Shown here: positions 52,768-60,763 of the stretch, piece after piece
Layout of the letters: every line of letters begins with the position of its first letter
How positions within the stretch are numbered: the stretch's first letter is position 1
Assembly: GCF_014529935.1 (NCBI RefSeq)
Contig: NZ_JACVFC010000002.1
Location: 744,001-808,000 of the forward strand
Direction: 5' to 3'
DNA from: Chitinophaga qingshengii
Lineage (GTDB): Bacteria; Bacteroidota; Bacteroidia; Chitinophagales; Chitinophagaceae
DNA length: 64,000 bases
Program-made: the position numbers and the translations under genes
The notes under the pieces: model-generated
The model's database searches: none
What the model was told of the DNA's origin: nothing
What the model saw: the letters and a program-made list of their open reading frames with translations, nothing else

Positions 52768-53904
52768 TTATAATCTTACCTGGATACCTGCCTGACCACC
52801 TACATAAACCCCTTTGAACTTGTCGTTTCCATAATGATCAGACCAAATGTAATATGGTGCAAGGTTTTCACCGATCCCCCCTTTGGTGTGTACCCAGTTA
52901 ATGGTAGGACCAGCAAACGCTTCTATGCGGTTCCCAAACCGGTAGGCCGGGTAAACACCAAAAGCACTTTTGTGGAATCGGACCTTGTGGAAATCGGTGA
53001 GGGTGGTACTCGTCGTTTCCAGGTTGAGCCGGAAATGAGAACTCATGAAGAGGTGCATACCCAAACCGGCCTGTAAAGCATAGCGGGTTTCCGCATTGTC
53101 TTTGAAATTGACGCCTCCACCCACAATACCGTATACAACGCGGCCACCTGATTTAAACGACAGGATGGTAGTGCCGATTTCATCTACGCTCAGGCTGATT
53201 TGTCTTTCGCCATGTTTCACGATGTTGATCAAACCAATCGGATAATCGCTGCTATCTGCAATATTCAGGAAACCGGCTACCTGTACGCCTTTTACTTTTT
53301 TGGCGACGTTCATAAAACCAGCTACCTGCACATCTGCATCTTTAACCGTGTTGATGAAACCGGCTACCTGTACCTTTGCGGAACGATGGCTATTGATAAA
53401 GCCCGTAACAGCCACGTTCACGCTGTCGGTACGGTTCATGAAACCGGATAACTGTCCGCTGCTGCCATCACTTTTGTTGGCAAAGTTGGCAAAGCCGGCC
53501 ACCTGGTATCCCTGCAGTTTACCGGCATGGTTCATGAAGCCCGTTATCATGGCACCATGCGCGTTTTCCCGCGCCATATTCATAAAACCGGAAATAGCTG
53601 CACCCCTGGTGATATTGCCGATATGATTGGAGAAACCGGCAATAGCAGCACCACTGCTACTTTCTTTGATAATATTGGAAATGCCTGAAATAGCTGCACC
53701 TGTTTCTCCTTTGGACAAACCGGCAATTACATGTAAAGAAAAATGATTGACATACTTGCTCGCCTGGGAACCGTTTGTGCTAAGCGGATAAACCAAACCA
53801 ACGTGCGCCGGTCTGATTTCCGATTGCCCCAATACCTTTACAGCAAAGCATATGACGGTCAGGATAGATAAGGTTGAAATTCTGATAAAGGTGATTGTTC
53901 TCAT
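52768..53904 (-). CDS. Repeat-solenoid surface protein (LA_2272-like), last gene of the sigma/FecR operon
   Basis: A 378-residue exported protein (signal peptide to about G26). Residues 65-230 are about eleven units of 14-17 residues with consensus G-x-Q-V-A-G-F-x-N (VQVAGFINTVKDA, VQVAGFMNVAKKV, VQVAGFLNIADS). Such units resemble the surface repeats named after Leptospira LA_2272 and should form a beta-solenoid or barrel. The C-terminal 140 residues look like outer membrane beta strands ending in GIQVRL. Flanks (KYVNHFSLHVIAG before, IGLINIVKHG after) match the 600-residue paralog 73 nt upstream, but STN and the carboxypeptidase-like domain are absent. Confidence 0.75.
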   Translation of the reverse strand: MRTITFIRISTLSILTVICFAVKVLGQSEIRPAHVGLVYPLSTNGSQASKYVNHFSLHVIAGLSKGETGAAISGISNIIKESSSGAAIAGFSNHIGNITRGAAISGFMNMARENAHGAMITGFMNHAGKLQGYQVAGFANFANKSDGSSGQLSGFMNRTDSVNVAVTGFINSHRSAKVQVAGFINTVKDADVQVAGFMNVAKKVKGVQVAGFLNIADSSDYPIGLINIVKHGERQISLSVDEIGTTILSFKSGGRVVYGIVGGGVNFKDNAETRYALQAGLGMHLFMSSHFRLNLETTSTTLTDFHKVRFHKSAFGVYPAYRFGNRIEAFAGPTINWVHTKGGIGENLAPYYIWSDHYGNDKFKGVYVGGQAGIQVRL

Positions 53905-53977
53905 ATCTGTGTGTATTAATGCGTACTGATTAACGACACGTTCAGGAACATCTACCCCTATGTGAATTCAACAAAAA

Positions 53978-55780
53978 TTAAAAGATGCTGATACCTGCCT
54001 GCCAGCCAAGCCAGCCGGCGCCTTCTTTTCCGAGTGTAAAGAAACTATATCCCGCCGGCGGAATTTTCTGGATATATCCTTCTTTAGGTTTCCATTCCTC
54101 TGCCAGGAAAAGTGCCATCGACGGTCCTGCAAACACAGCTACTTTATTGGATATTCTGAAGTTGAGCAGCGGTTGTATACGATATATCTGCGAAGCCTCA
54201 CTGGTGCCGGTATACAGGCTTTGTCCCGTAATTTCCGCCGCGAGAAAAAGATGCCGTGTAAAGTTGAATTCCTTTCCAACACCATACCCGATAGAGTATA
54301 CTTTTTTATCGCCGGTATTAAAACCTGCCAGCACAATGCTGTACAGCTCTTTACGCCCTGTTTTCCACGCTACGTTGTAGTTGATCACATCCGTGGTATA
54401 AAGCGACAGTTTATGATAACCGTGTTTGACAATATTGACCAGACCAAGGGAATAACCGGTAGAAGTATCTGAGATATTGACCAGGCCTATCTGTACGCCT
54501 TTGAGATGTTTGGCATAGTTGAAGATCGTACCGAGTTGTAGGCCTTTTACCGTACCGTGGCTGATGTTGCCGATAGTGGATAGCTGCGCCCCGCCTGCAC
54601 CGCGGCCGGCATAGTTGTATACGCCGGAAAGCTGCGCCCCGTTGATTTCTCCACTGGTATGATTGCCTATACCAGCAATTTGCCAGCCACTGACATTTCC
54701 ACGGGTAACACTTTCTACACCGGACAACTGTACACCGCCCATGTTACCATGTATCTCTCCTAAAACGCCGGATATCTGTACACCATCCTGGTTGCCTTCC
54801 ACTACGTTGCTCACGCCACCTATCTGTACGCCGTTCATAGAATCCAGCACCTGGTTATGTACGCCTGCAATCTGCACACCGCGGGTTTTTCCGCCCACAA
54901 TGTTGACACCGCCGGCAATCTGTACTTTTTGCACATCCCCCTTTACAATGTTGAACAGGGTCCCTAGCTCAAAACCATCCACACCGGCGGTATAACCGCC
55001 AACAACGTTTACGGAAAATTTATTGACCACCTGGCTGCTCATTTTACCATGTGTACCTAATCCCGGCGCCAGTGAAAACTGATAAGGTTTATCGGCGAAG
55101 AAGCCTGCAATATTGATACCCTGTACTTTCTGGCGGGAAGACAGCATCGTGCGAGCCCACCAGGTTTTTTCCACCCGCATATGGCCCGTTACTTCAACGG
55201 TGCGGAGCTGATAACTGATGGGAGATATATTCACGCTCAGCTCCTGGTCATGCCCTGCGTGTACCATCAGGGAGGTATCGGTATACAGGTCCTTACTAAC
55301 GCTGATGGCTGCGGTGGGACTTTTGTCCCGTAACCGCAGCCTGAAATAACCGTCGTTGTTGGTAAGTGTAGAAATGAGTTGCTGTCGCTCGTACACGCTG
55401 GCATTGGGGACTCGCTGTCCCGTCTTGCTGTCCGTGACAAACCCCGTGACCTGGTAATAACTTTGTCCGGGGAATTTTTTGAACAGGATAATATAGTTAC
55501 CGGATTCTTTGTAGAGATATTCTCCTTCCAGCAGCAGATCCAATGTTTGCCGGACAGTTTTATTTTTTACCGATATACTCACCAGGCTATCCTGGGGTAG
55601 TATGTTACTGATATAGGAGAAATAAAAACCACCCTGTTTGGCAATGATGTTCAGTACATCGGAGAGTTTTTGTTTTTTGACTTCTACCGTCACCGTTTTG
55701 TTCAGCAGGCCTTGTGCCTGCGTTGTCAGAGAGATGGTAGTGATGAGTATCAGTATTGTCAGTAATCTGCTAAATGGCAT
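53978..55780 (-). CDS. STN plus carboxypeptidase-like domain plus 16-residue repeat solenoid protein
   Basis: A 600-residue exported protein. Order: signal peptide (1-23); STN domain (28-102: KQKLSDVLNIIAKQGGFYFSY); carboxypeptidase-D-like beta domain (109-198: VTGFVTDSKTGQRVPNASVY); linker; about twelve 16-residue units (268-455), consensus G-V-Q-I-x-G-V-x-N, for example RGVQIAGVHNQVLDSM and NGVQIGGVSNVVEGNQ; and a C-terminal strand-rich region (460-600). No TonB plug or 22-strand barrel is present. In TonB receptors the STN domain signals to FecR; here it is joined to a surface solenoid. It lies 4 nt after fecR in a sigma-fecR operon. The repeats resemble LA_2272 surface repeats. The role is not known. 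Confidence 0.8.
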   Translation of the reverse strand: MPFSRLLTILILITTISLTTQAQGLLNKTVTVEVKKQKLSDVLNIIAKQGGFYFSYISNILPQDSLVSISVKNKTVRQTLDLLLEGEYLYKESGNYIILFKKFPGQSYYQVTGFVTDSKTGQRVPNASVYERQQLISTLTNNDGYFRLRLRDKSPTAAISVSKDLYTDTSLMVHAGHDQELSVNISPISYQLRTVEVTGHMRVEKTWWARTMLSSRQKVQGINIAGFFADKPYQFSLAPGLGTHGKMSSQVVNKFSVNVVGGYTAGVDGFELGTLFNIVKGDVQKVQIAGGVNIVGGKTRGVQIAGVHNQVLDSMNGVQIGGVSNVVEGNQDGVQISGVLGEIHGNMGGVQLSGVESVTRGNVSGWQIAGIGNHTSGEINGAQLSGVYNYAGRGAGGAQLSTIGNISHGTVKGLQLGTIFNYAKHLKGVQIGLVNISDTSTGYSLGLVNIVKHGYHKLSLYTTDVINYNVAWKTGRKELYSIVLAGFNTGDKKVYSIGYGVGKEFNFTRHLFLAAEITGQSLYTGTSEASQIYRIQPLLNFRISNKVAVFAGPSMALFLAEEWKPKEGYIQKIPPAGYSFFTLGKEGAGWLGWQAGISIF

Positions 55781-55784
55781 ACGG

Positions 55785-56768
55785 TTATTTCAGTGTGATA
55801 TTGGTTCCGTTTTTTTCCACGGTGATGTTGTAGGTCAGCGCGATGATTTTAAGCGCATCATCCAGCGAAGTGTTCTGGAAGGTAACGTCGATCGGCATGT
55901 CCTGTTTATCAGCATTTCCAATCACAATGTTCACATCGTATGCTTCATTCAGGATATTGACCAGTTTCCACAGGGGCGTTTTTTTACAAACGAAGGTTTG
56001 TGTACGGTAGTAATTATACAGTTCATCTGTATTTTCCTGTTTTACCGGCGCCGCGTCCTGATCGGTCACTACTGCTTTTTCGTTGTGTTGCAGCTGTACG
56101 CTGTTATGTTTTTTGGTAACTTCTACCGCACCGGTTTCCACAATCACTTCTGTTTTACCGTTGGCGCTTTTGATATTGAAAGAAGTACCCAGCACTTTTA
56201 CGGTAACGTCGTTTACCTTGATCACAAAGGGACGGCCCGGGTCCTGGGCAACATTGAAGAAGGCCTCCCCTTCCAGTTTTACATGCCTTTCTTTTGTGAA
56301 GGAGCTGGCATAACTGATAGAGGATTGTTTATTCAGCGTAACAAAAGAACCATCGGGCAATGTATCCAGTTTTACTGCGTTACTGGCGTATACCACATGT
56401 TGCGGGTGAGATGATTTCAGGAGCCAGAATCCGGCTGCGCCCAGCAGTACCAGTAACGAAGCCGCGATGGCCAGGTTACGGCGCCAGGTAGAAAAATCTG
56501 TTTTGATAATACGGGCGCCGTCACCGGCATTTTCGTTGGCCCCTACCCGTTGCTGGAAACGTTTCCAGGCATCGTCTTCATTCACGGTACTTACCGCGGC
56601 CAGTTTTTTACTTTCATTCCAGATAAGCCGGAAATGTTCATAATATTTTGCGTTGGCAGCATCCGTCGTTATCCATGTTTCCACAGCTGTTTGCTCTGCC
56701 GGGGTAGTGATACCCAGCATGTGCTTTACCAGCAGATCATCGTTTATATGGTCAGTTTGCTTTTTCAC
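55785..56768 (-). CDS. FecR-family anti-sigma factor
   Basis: A 327-residue protein with the full plan: cytoplasmic sigma-binding region (1-95: DDLLVKHMLGITTPAEQTAVETWI), membrane segment (LAIAASLLVLLGAAGFWLL), FecR beta domain (LPDGSFVTLNKQSSISYASSF, VKLEGEAFFNVAQDPGRPF, VKVLGTSFNIKS) and a C-terminal DUF4974 domain (KKTPLWKLVNILNEAYDVNIVI). It should hold the sigma factor encoded 10 nt upstream and receive a signal from the STN domain of the protein encoded 4 nt downstream. Confidence 0.92.
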   Translation of the reverse strand: MKKQTDHINDDLLVKHMLGITTPAEQTAVETWITTDAANAKYYEHFRLIWNESKKLAAVSTVNEDDAWKRFQQRVGANENAGDGARIIKTDFSTWRRNLAIAASLLVLLGAAGFWLLKSSHPQHVVYASNAVKLDTLPDGSFVTLNKQSSISYASSFTKERHVKLEGEAFFNVAQDPGRPFVIKVNDVTVKVLGTSFNIKSANGKTEVIVETGAVEVTKKHNSVQLQHNEKAVVTDQDAAPVKQENTDELYNYYRTQTFVCKKTPLWKLVNILNEAYDVNIVIGNADKQDMPIDVTFQNTSLDDALKIIALTYNITVEKNGTNITLK

Positions 56769-56778
56769 GGTAGAAGGT

Positions 56779-57354
56779 TTAGAGATGGAGCAATATTAAC
56801 AACAGCGGCAGGAAATCCACCAGGTTGAGCCGAAGCAGCTTCAAAGCCTTTCCCATCTGATTTTCTACAGTTTTAATGGATATGTCGAGTTTGTCGGCAA
56901 TCTCCTGGTATTTTAATTCTTCAAAGCGGCTCATCTGAAATACAGTCCTGCACTTCTCCGGTAACTCCCGCAGTGCTTTGTCCAGTTTTTCTTCCAGCTC
57001 CCTTAAGGTCACTTTGCCGGAAGTGTTACCCGTATCCCTGTTATTGCTCATTTGATACTGTGTGTGTGCCTGATGTGTAGCTTTTACTTTCTGATGGCGC
57101 AGATAGTTGATGCTTTCATGGTATACCGCTCTGTACAGATAACCGGAGATCGTTTGTTTGATCTTGATATCACCCGACTTCTCCCACAGTTTACAAAATA
57201 CATTTTGCACCATTTCTTCCGCCATTACTTCATCTTTCAATATGGTACAGGCATAGGCATGCAGACCCTTAAAATGGGTTTTAAATGCCTGTTCAAAGGT
57301 TAATACGTCTTCTTTTTCCAGTAGCGAGGTATCACCTGGATGTTGCAACTCCAT
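56779..57354 (-). CDS. ECF-type RNA polymerase sigma-70 factor
   Basis: A 191-residue ECF sigma factor. Region 2 is TFEQAFKTHFKGLHAYACTILKDEVMAEEMVQNVFCKLWEK, and region 4 ELPEKCRTVFQMSRFEELKYQEIADKLDISIKTVENQMGKALKLLR. It ends in a hydrophobic tail (LVDFLPLLLILLHL). The start at 57354 (MELQHPGD) fits the family and lies 24 nt from an exact -7 box. An upstream extension of the frame is rejected. It is the first gene of an operon with fecR and two solenoid genes, so it very likely drives this operon. Confidence 0.92.
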   Translation of the reverse strand: MELQHPGDTSLLEKEDVLTFEQAFKTHFKGLHAYACTILKDEVMAEEMVQNVFCKLWEKSGDIKIKQTISGYLYRAVYHESINYLRHQKVKATHQAHTQYQMSNNRDTGNTSGKVTLRELEEKLDKALRELPEKCRTVFQMSRFEELKYQEIADKLDISIKTVENQMGKALKLLRLNLVDFLPLLLILLHL

Positions 57355-57377
57355 GCTGAGGTTTTGATAACTAAAGT

Positions 57378-57385
57378 CAAAGATA
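57378..57385 (-). promoter_or_regulatory. -7 box of the sigma/FecR/solenoid operon
   Basis: Exact TATCTTTG on the minus strand, 23 nt before the sigma start codon. TTTC 17 nt upstream (57403-57406) is a weak -33. Confidence 0.5.
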
Positions 57386-57703
57386 AGTCCTTCTGCCAAA
57401 TTGAAACGCTTTCCATAACGACACCCGAAGATGCTGTTACCCCTACAGAAGGTAAAAATTTTAGCCCGGGCGAGGCCCTGATTTCGGTACAAAATTGCGA
57501 AAAAATATATTATATCAAATATTAAATTGTTGCTACCGGAATACCAATAGATAAAGTCAACGGTATCCAGGGAACCCACCGTAATGCAGGAAGAGGAGAC
57601 TGGGCTTATTCGTTTTATCATGTGGGTGGAATGGCAGACCCCCATGATGACAATTTAACATTCTCTTATATATCTATTCCATAATATTGCTGAAAACTAT
57701 ACC
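57386..57703. other. Intergenic stretch between sigma and ompH genes
   Basis: No supported gene. It holds the upstream part of the sigma promoter and, on the plus strand, an open stretch of 53 codons without a start codon (57526-57684) that reads in part GTHRNAGRGDWAYSFYHVGG and MADPHDDNLTFSYI. The composition looks protein-like, and it might be the end of a lost gene, but I cannot name a family. A/T-rich DNA at 57500-57530. Confidence 0.3.
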
Positions 57704-58201
57704 ATGAGATTTTTGTGCACTGTCGCCCTGATGCTGATGATGAGTACTGCAGCATTCTCACAGAAGACCGCCTACATTAATTTCCAGCAGCTGATTGCTG
57801 CCATGCCGGAAACCAAACAGGCAACGGATACCCTGCAAAAATACCAGCAGGAACTGGCCAAAGACGGACAGTACCTGGTGGCAGAATATACCCGTAAACT
57901 GCAGGAATATGATAGCCTGGCTACCAAATGGAGCCAACAGATCAAAGAAATCAAAGAAAAGGAATTGCAGGACGCACAAGCGGGCATCCAGGAGTACCGC
58001 CAGCGTATGGAAGAGAAGTTACAGCTGAAAGACCAGGCACTGCTCGTACCGATTATGGACAAAGCTAAAAAAGCACTGAAAGCCGTAGCCACCGAAAAGG
58101 GCTATACGCTGGTCATTGATAATTCGAAAGATGAAGTATTAATAGGATCAGATGCCGACGACCTGATGGTGCCGGTAAAAGCGAAACTGGGGCTGAAATA
58201 A
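57704..58201 (+). CDS. OmpH/Skp-family periplasmic chaperone
   Basis: A 165-residue exported protein with a signal peptide cut after about FSQ (residue 20). The OmpH pattern is TAYINFQQLIAAMPETKQATDTLQKYQQEL, a long charged coiled coil (35-120, the tentacles of the Skp trimer) and the returning strand KAVATEKGYTLVIDNS. Skp holds unfolded outer membrane proteins in the periplasm. No bamA or second ompH copy is next to it, so it is an isolated paralog. The last domain ends in the atypical DADDLMVPVKAKLGLK. Confidence 0.88.
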   Translation: MRFLCTVALMLMMSTAAFSQKTAYINFQQLIAAMPETKQATDTLQKYQQELAKDGQYLVAEYTRKLQEYDSLATKWSQQIKEIKEKELQDAQAGIQEYRQRMEEKLQLKDQALLVPIMDKAKKALKAVATEKGYTLVIDNSKDEVLIGSDADDLMVPVKAKLGLK

Positions 58202-58212
58202 GAACATTTTAT

Positions 58213-58382
58213 TATTTAGATATTTAGTTATTTGGTTATTTAATTGAGCTGTTTTAATAATTAAATTGCTTGCAACCTTAGATGCTTCTCTCCTACCGCC
58301 ATTCAGGAAAAGTAACTTTCCAACAGCAGCGCAGTAATTGAAGCAGCCCGACTAAATAATCAAATAACTAAATAGCTAAATA
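58213..58382. repeat. Inverted repeat with four TATTTAGT-type octamers per arm
   Basis: Left arm units (58213-58244): TATTTAGA, TATTTAGT, TATTTGGT, TATTTAAT. Right arm (58351-58382) is four octamers complementary to TATTTAGC, TATTTAGT, TATTTGAT, TATTTAGT. The 106-nt loop shows no gene. It begins 11 nt after the ompH stop and ends 8 nt from the GNAT stop, so it separates two convergent genes. It is the same family as 47575-47660. Confidence 0.8.
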
Positions 58383-58390
58383 TTTCTACA

Positions 58391-58684
58391 TTAGATATGA
58401 AGTCCGTGCGCCAGCAATGTTTTCCATTTAGGATTGCTACGCACATATTCCGCTACTTTTTTGCTGGAAGGGACCATCCGGATATTTTGTGCTGAAATTT
58501 CCTCCATCACTTTACCCAGCATCACCGGCAACACCCCCTGCTTTTCCAGGGTAGGCGGCACCTCTGCACCAGTCAGGAAAATGCGGCTGCCATTTCTTTC
58601 ATAAATAACCTTTGCCAGCTGTCCTGCGATATGCGCCTCAAACTGCCTGGCCTCTTTGTTGTCAATAATTTTGAAATCCTTCAT
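58391..58684 (-). CDS. Small GNAT N-acetyltransferase (YjdJ/GTN-type)
   Basis: A 97-residue protein of the short GNAT group: FEAHIAGQLAKVIYERNGSRIFLTGAEVPPTLEKQGV, then LGKVMEEISAQNIRMVPSSKKVAEYVRSNPKWKTLL. The ending VxxYVRxNPxW is characteristic. These minimal acetyltransferases bind acetyl-CoA; their acceptors are unknown. Here the usual QGxG/A acetyl-CoA loop is only partly kept (KQGVLPVML). The gene is alone, with its 3' end 8 nt from the octamer hairpin. Confidence 0.8.
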   Translation of the reverse strand: MKDFKIIDNKEARQFEAHIAGQLAKVIYERNGSRIFLTGAEVPPTLEKQGVLPVMLGKVMEEISAQNIRMVPSSKKVAEYVRSNPKWKTLLAHGLHI

Positions 58685-58865
58685 GACTATTCGTTAGTTT
58701 TTACACTTCAATGTTTTGGTAGCGTACTAAAGGGAAGTTTCTATAAAGGGAAGTTGGAATAAGATAGTGCGTCTGGTATTAAAATACCCTAAAAAAGCTC
58801 GTTCATACCTACAAAAGTACGAAAAAAATACGAGACTACCGTGAAACATTTACATCTATATAAAA

Positions 58866-59738
58866 CTAATATTTAAAATGATTGACAGGCAGGCCTTTAA
58901 AAGGTAACTTCGCGTGAAACACGTTTCCACTCATAGGATAAGCCTCCATTTGTTTGGGAGTCATATGCTCTCTGGCTGTAGTAATCAGCATTTCCTGCAT
59001 ATCCGGACCGCCAAAAACACAACAGGACACCTGTAAAGCCGGTACTTCTACTTTGCCCAGCAGTTCCCCATTGGCCGGATTCCAGCGGTATACCCCGCCT
59101 CCACCCCAGTGGGCTACCCATAACATCCCCTCCGTATCAATCGTCATCCCATCCGGACTACCCAATTCAGCCGGGATCATGACAGCATTACGCAGGAACC
59201 TGATATCCCCTGAATTCACATCATAGGCATATTCCTGTATCCTGCCGGTGGCAGTATCATTAAAATACATACGGTCCCCAAACCAGGCCAGCCCATTGGA
59301 AATACTCACCTGCGGGATTTTGATTACCGGCGGACGATTATGGTCCAGGCAATACAACGCCCCATTATCCCGTTGCTCTGTCAAATGCATGGTACCAATC
59401 CATAAACGGCCGGCAGGATCACATTTACCATCGTTGCACCGAAGACCAGGATTGCCGTCCAGCACCGCCAGCGTACGGCCCAGTCCATGCTCCGGTGTAA
59501 ACCGTGCCACACGTCCATGCAGCCCCAGTAACAGCTCATTACTACCTTGTACCGGCACCATCATACTCACGTACTCGCCTATATGATATTGTGTGCGCCG
59601 GCCCTTACTATCCATCATGTAAAGGGAATGCCCCAGGATATCTACCCAGCACCATGCTGAATGTTCCGGCCACCAGAAAGCTCCTTCACCCAATTCAAAA
59701 GGTCCTTCGGAAAATAAAGTTGACTGATATATCTCCAT
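58866..59738 (-). CDS. SMP-30/gluconolactonase/regucalcin family lactonase
   Basis: A 290-residue cytoplasmic six-bladed propeller. The metal site can be followed: E in LGEGAFWWPE, N in GLRCNDGKCDPAGRLWIGTM, N in SISNGLAWF and D in GSPDGMTIDTEGMLWVAHW. Full members are calcium- or zinc-dependent sugar lactonases. The substrate is probably an aldonolactone. The gene is alone, divergent from the DUF2157-like pair by 56 nt. Confidence 0.9.
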   Translation of the reverse strand: MEIYQSTLFSEGPFELGEGAFWWPEHSAWCWVDILGHSLYMMDSKGRRTQYHIGEYVSMMVPVQGSNELLLGLHGRVARFTPEHGLGRTLAVLDGNPGLRCNDGKCDPAGRLWIGTMHLTEQRDNGALYCLDHNRPPVIKIPQVSISNGLAWFGDRMYFNDTATGRIQEYAYDVNSGDIRFLRNAVMIPAELGSPDGMTIDTEGMLWVAHWGGGGVYRWNPANGELLGKVEVPALQVSCCVFGGPDMQEMLITTAREHMTPKQMEAYPMSGNVFHAKLPFKGLPVNHFKY

Positions 59739-59794
59739 TACCCCAAAATAGCAAAGAAATTATGAAATGCGCCCTTAATTCGTAAATTCACCGC

Positions 59795-60763
59795 ATGAAC
59801 ATTGATACTTTCTCCAAACTCCAAAAAGAAGGATTGATCAGTGACGAGGAAATGCAACGTATAACCCACACGGAAAACACCCGCCTTTTCTCTCTTCACT
59901 GGGAAATCAAAACCGTCCTTTACCTGGGCGTACTGCTGCTGAGCGGAGGCCTCGGCATCCTGGTGTACAAAAACATTGATACCATCGGTCACCAGGTTAT
60001 TCTGCTTTTTATCGCTTTGCTGTGTATTGGCTGCTATGCCTACTGCTTCCGGCACCGGCCGCCCTTTTCCCGCGAAAAGTCCGAATCTCCCAACGCATTC
60101 TACGATTATGCGTTACTGTTAGGCGGCCTCACGTTTGTCACCTTCATCGGCTACCTGCAATACCAGTATACGGCTTTCGGCACTGCGTACGGCCTCGCTA
60201 CCTTCATCCCGATGGTGGTGTTGTTTGCCACGGCCTACTATTTCGATCACCTCGGCATCCTCTCCATGGCCATCACCAACTTCGCGGCCTGGCTGGGAAT
60301 CGCCATCACGCCTATGCAGATTCTGTCGCAGAACGATTTTGAAAACAATGCACTGATATACACCGGTGTGGCGCTGGGCATAGGGCTCGTAGTATTGGCG
60401 GAACTATCGGAAAAACGTGATTTTAAAAAACACTTTGCCTTTACCTATCGCAACTTCGGCGTACATATCTTTTTCATCGCCTCCATGGCAGGCATGATCA
60501 TCTTTGAAAATTATTATGGATACTGGTTCCTGCTGATAGCCGGCGGCGTTTATCTCACCTGGCTTCGCGCATTCCGGGACCGCTCCTTTTATTTCGTACT
60601 GGTGGCCGTTTTATATGGCTACTTCGCCCTCAGCACCTTCCTGGCACACCTGATCTTCAACCACCTGGATGAAACGATTTACCTGGCGTTCATGTATATG
60701 ATCGTCTCTACAGTAGGGGTCATCATCCTGTTAATTAACCTCAACAAAAAAATCAAACAATGA
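59795..60763 (+). CDS. DUF2157-like polytopic membrane protein
   Basis: A 322-residue membrane protein. The cytoplasmic N-terminus (LQKEGLISDEEMQRI, 8-22) is the short helical segment seen before the membrane part of DUF2157 proteins. About nine hydrophobic segments follow from residue 40. It has no catalytic motif. It overlaps the next membrane protein gene by 4 nt (ATGA), and both have the same plan, so they probably form one complex. The role is unknown. Confidence 0.65.
   Translation: MNIDTFSKLQKEGLISDEEMQRITHTENTRLFSLHWEIKTVLYLGVLLLSGGLGILVYKNIDTIGHQVILLFIALLCIGCYAYCFRHRPPFSREKSESPNAFYDYALLLGGLTFVTFIGYLQYQYTAFGTAYGLATFIPMVVLFATAYYFDHLGILSMAITNFAAWLGIAITPMQILSQNDFENNALIYTGVALGIGLVVLAELSEKRDFKKHFAFTYRNFGVHIFFIASMAGMIIFENYYGYWFLLIAGGVYLTWLRAFRDRSFYFVLVAVLYGYFALSTFLAHLIFNHLDETIYLAFMYMIVSTVGVIILLINLNKKIKQ

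Noticed and set aside
53200..54995. Several plus-strand frames of 80-130 codons with repeated Lys-Pro-Ala-Thr-Cys words
   Set aside because: They are antisense shadows of the solenoid repeat units.
57355..57645. 97-codon N-terminal extension of the second ECF sigma factor
   Set aside because: It has no sigma homology, and the exact -7 box lies inside it, so translation must start at 57354.
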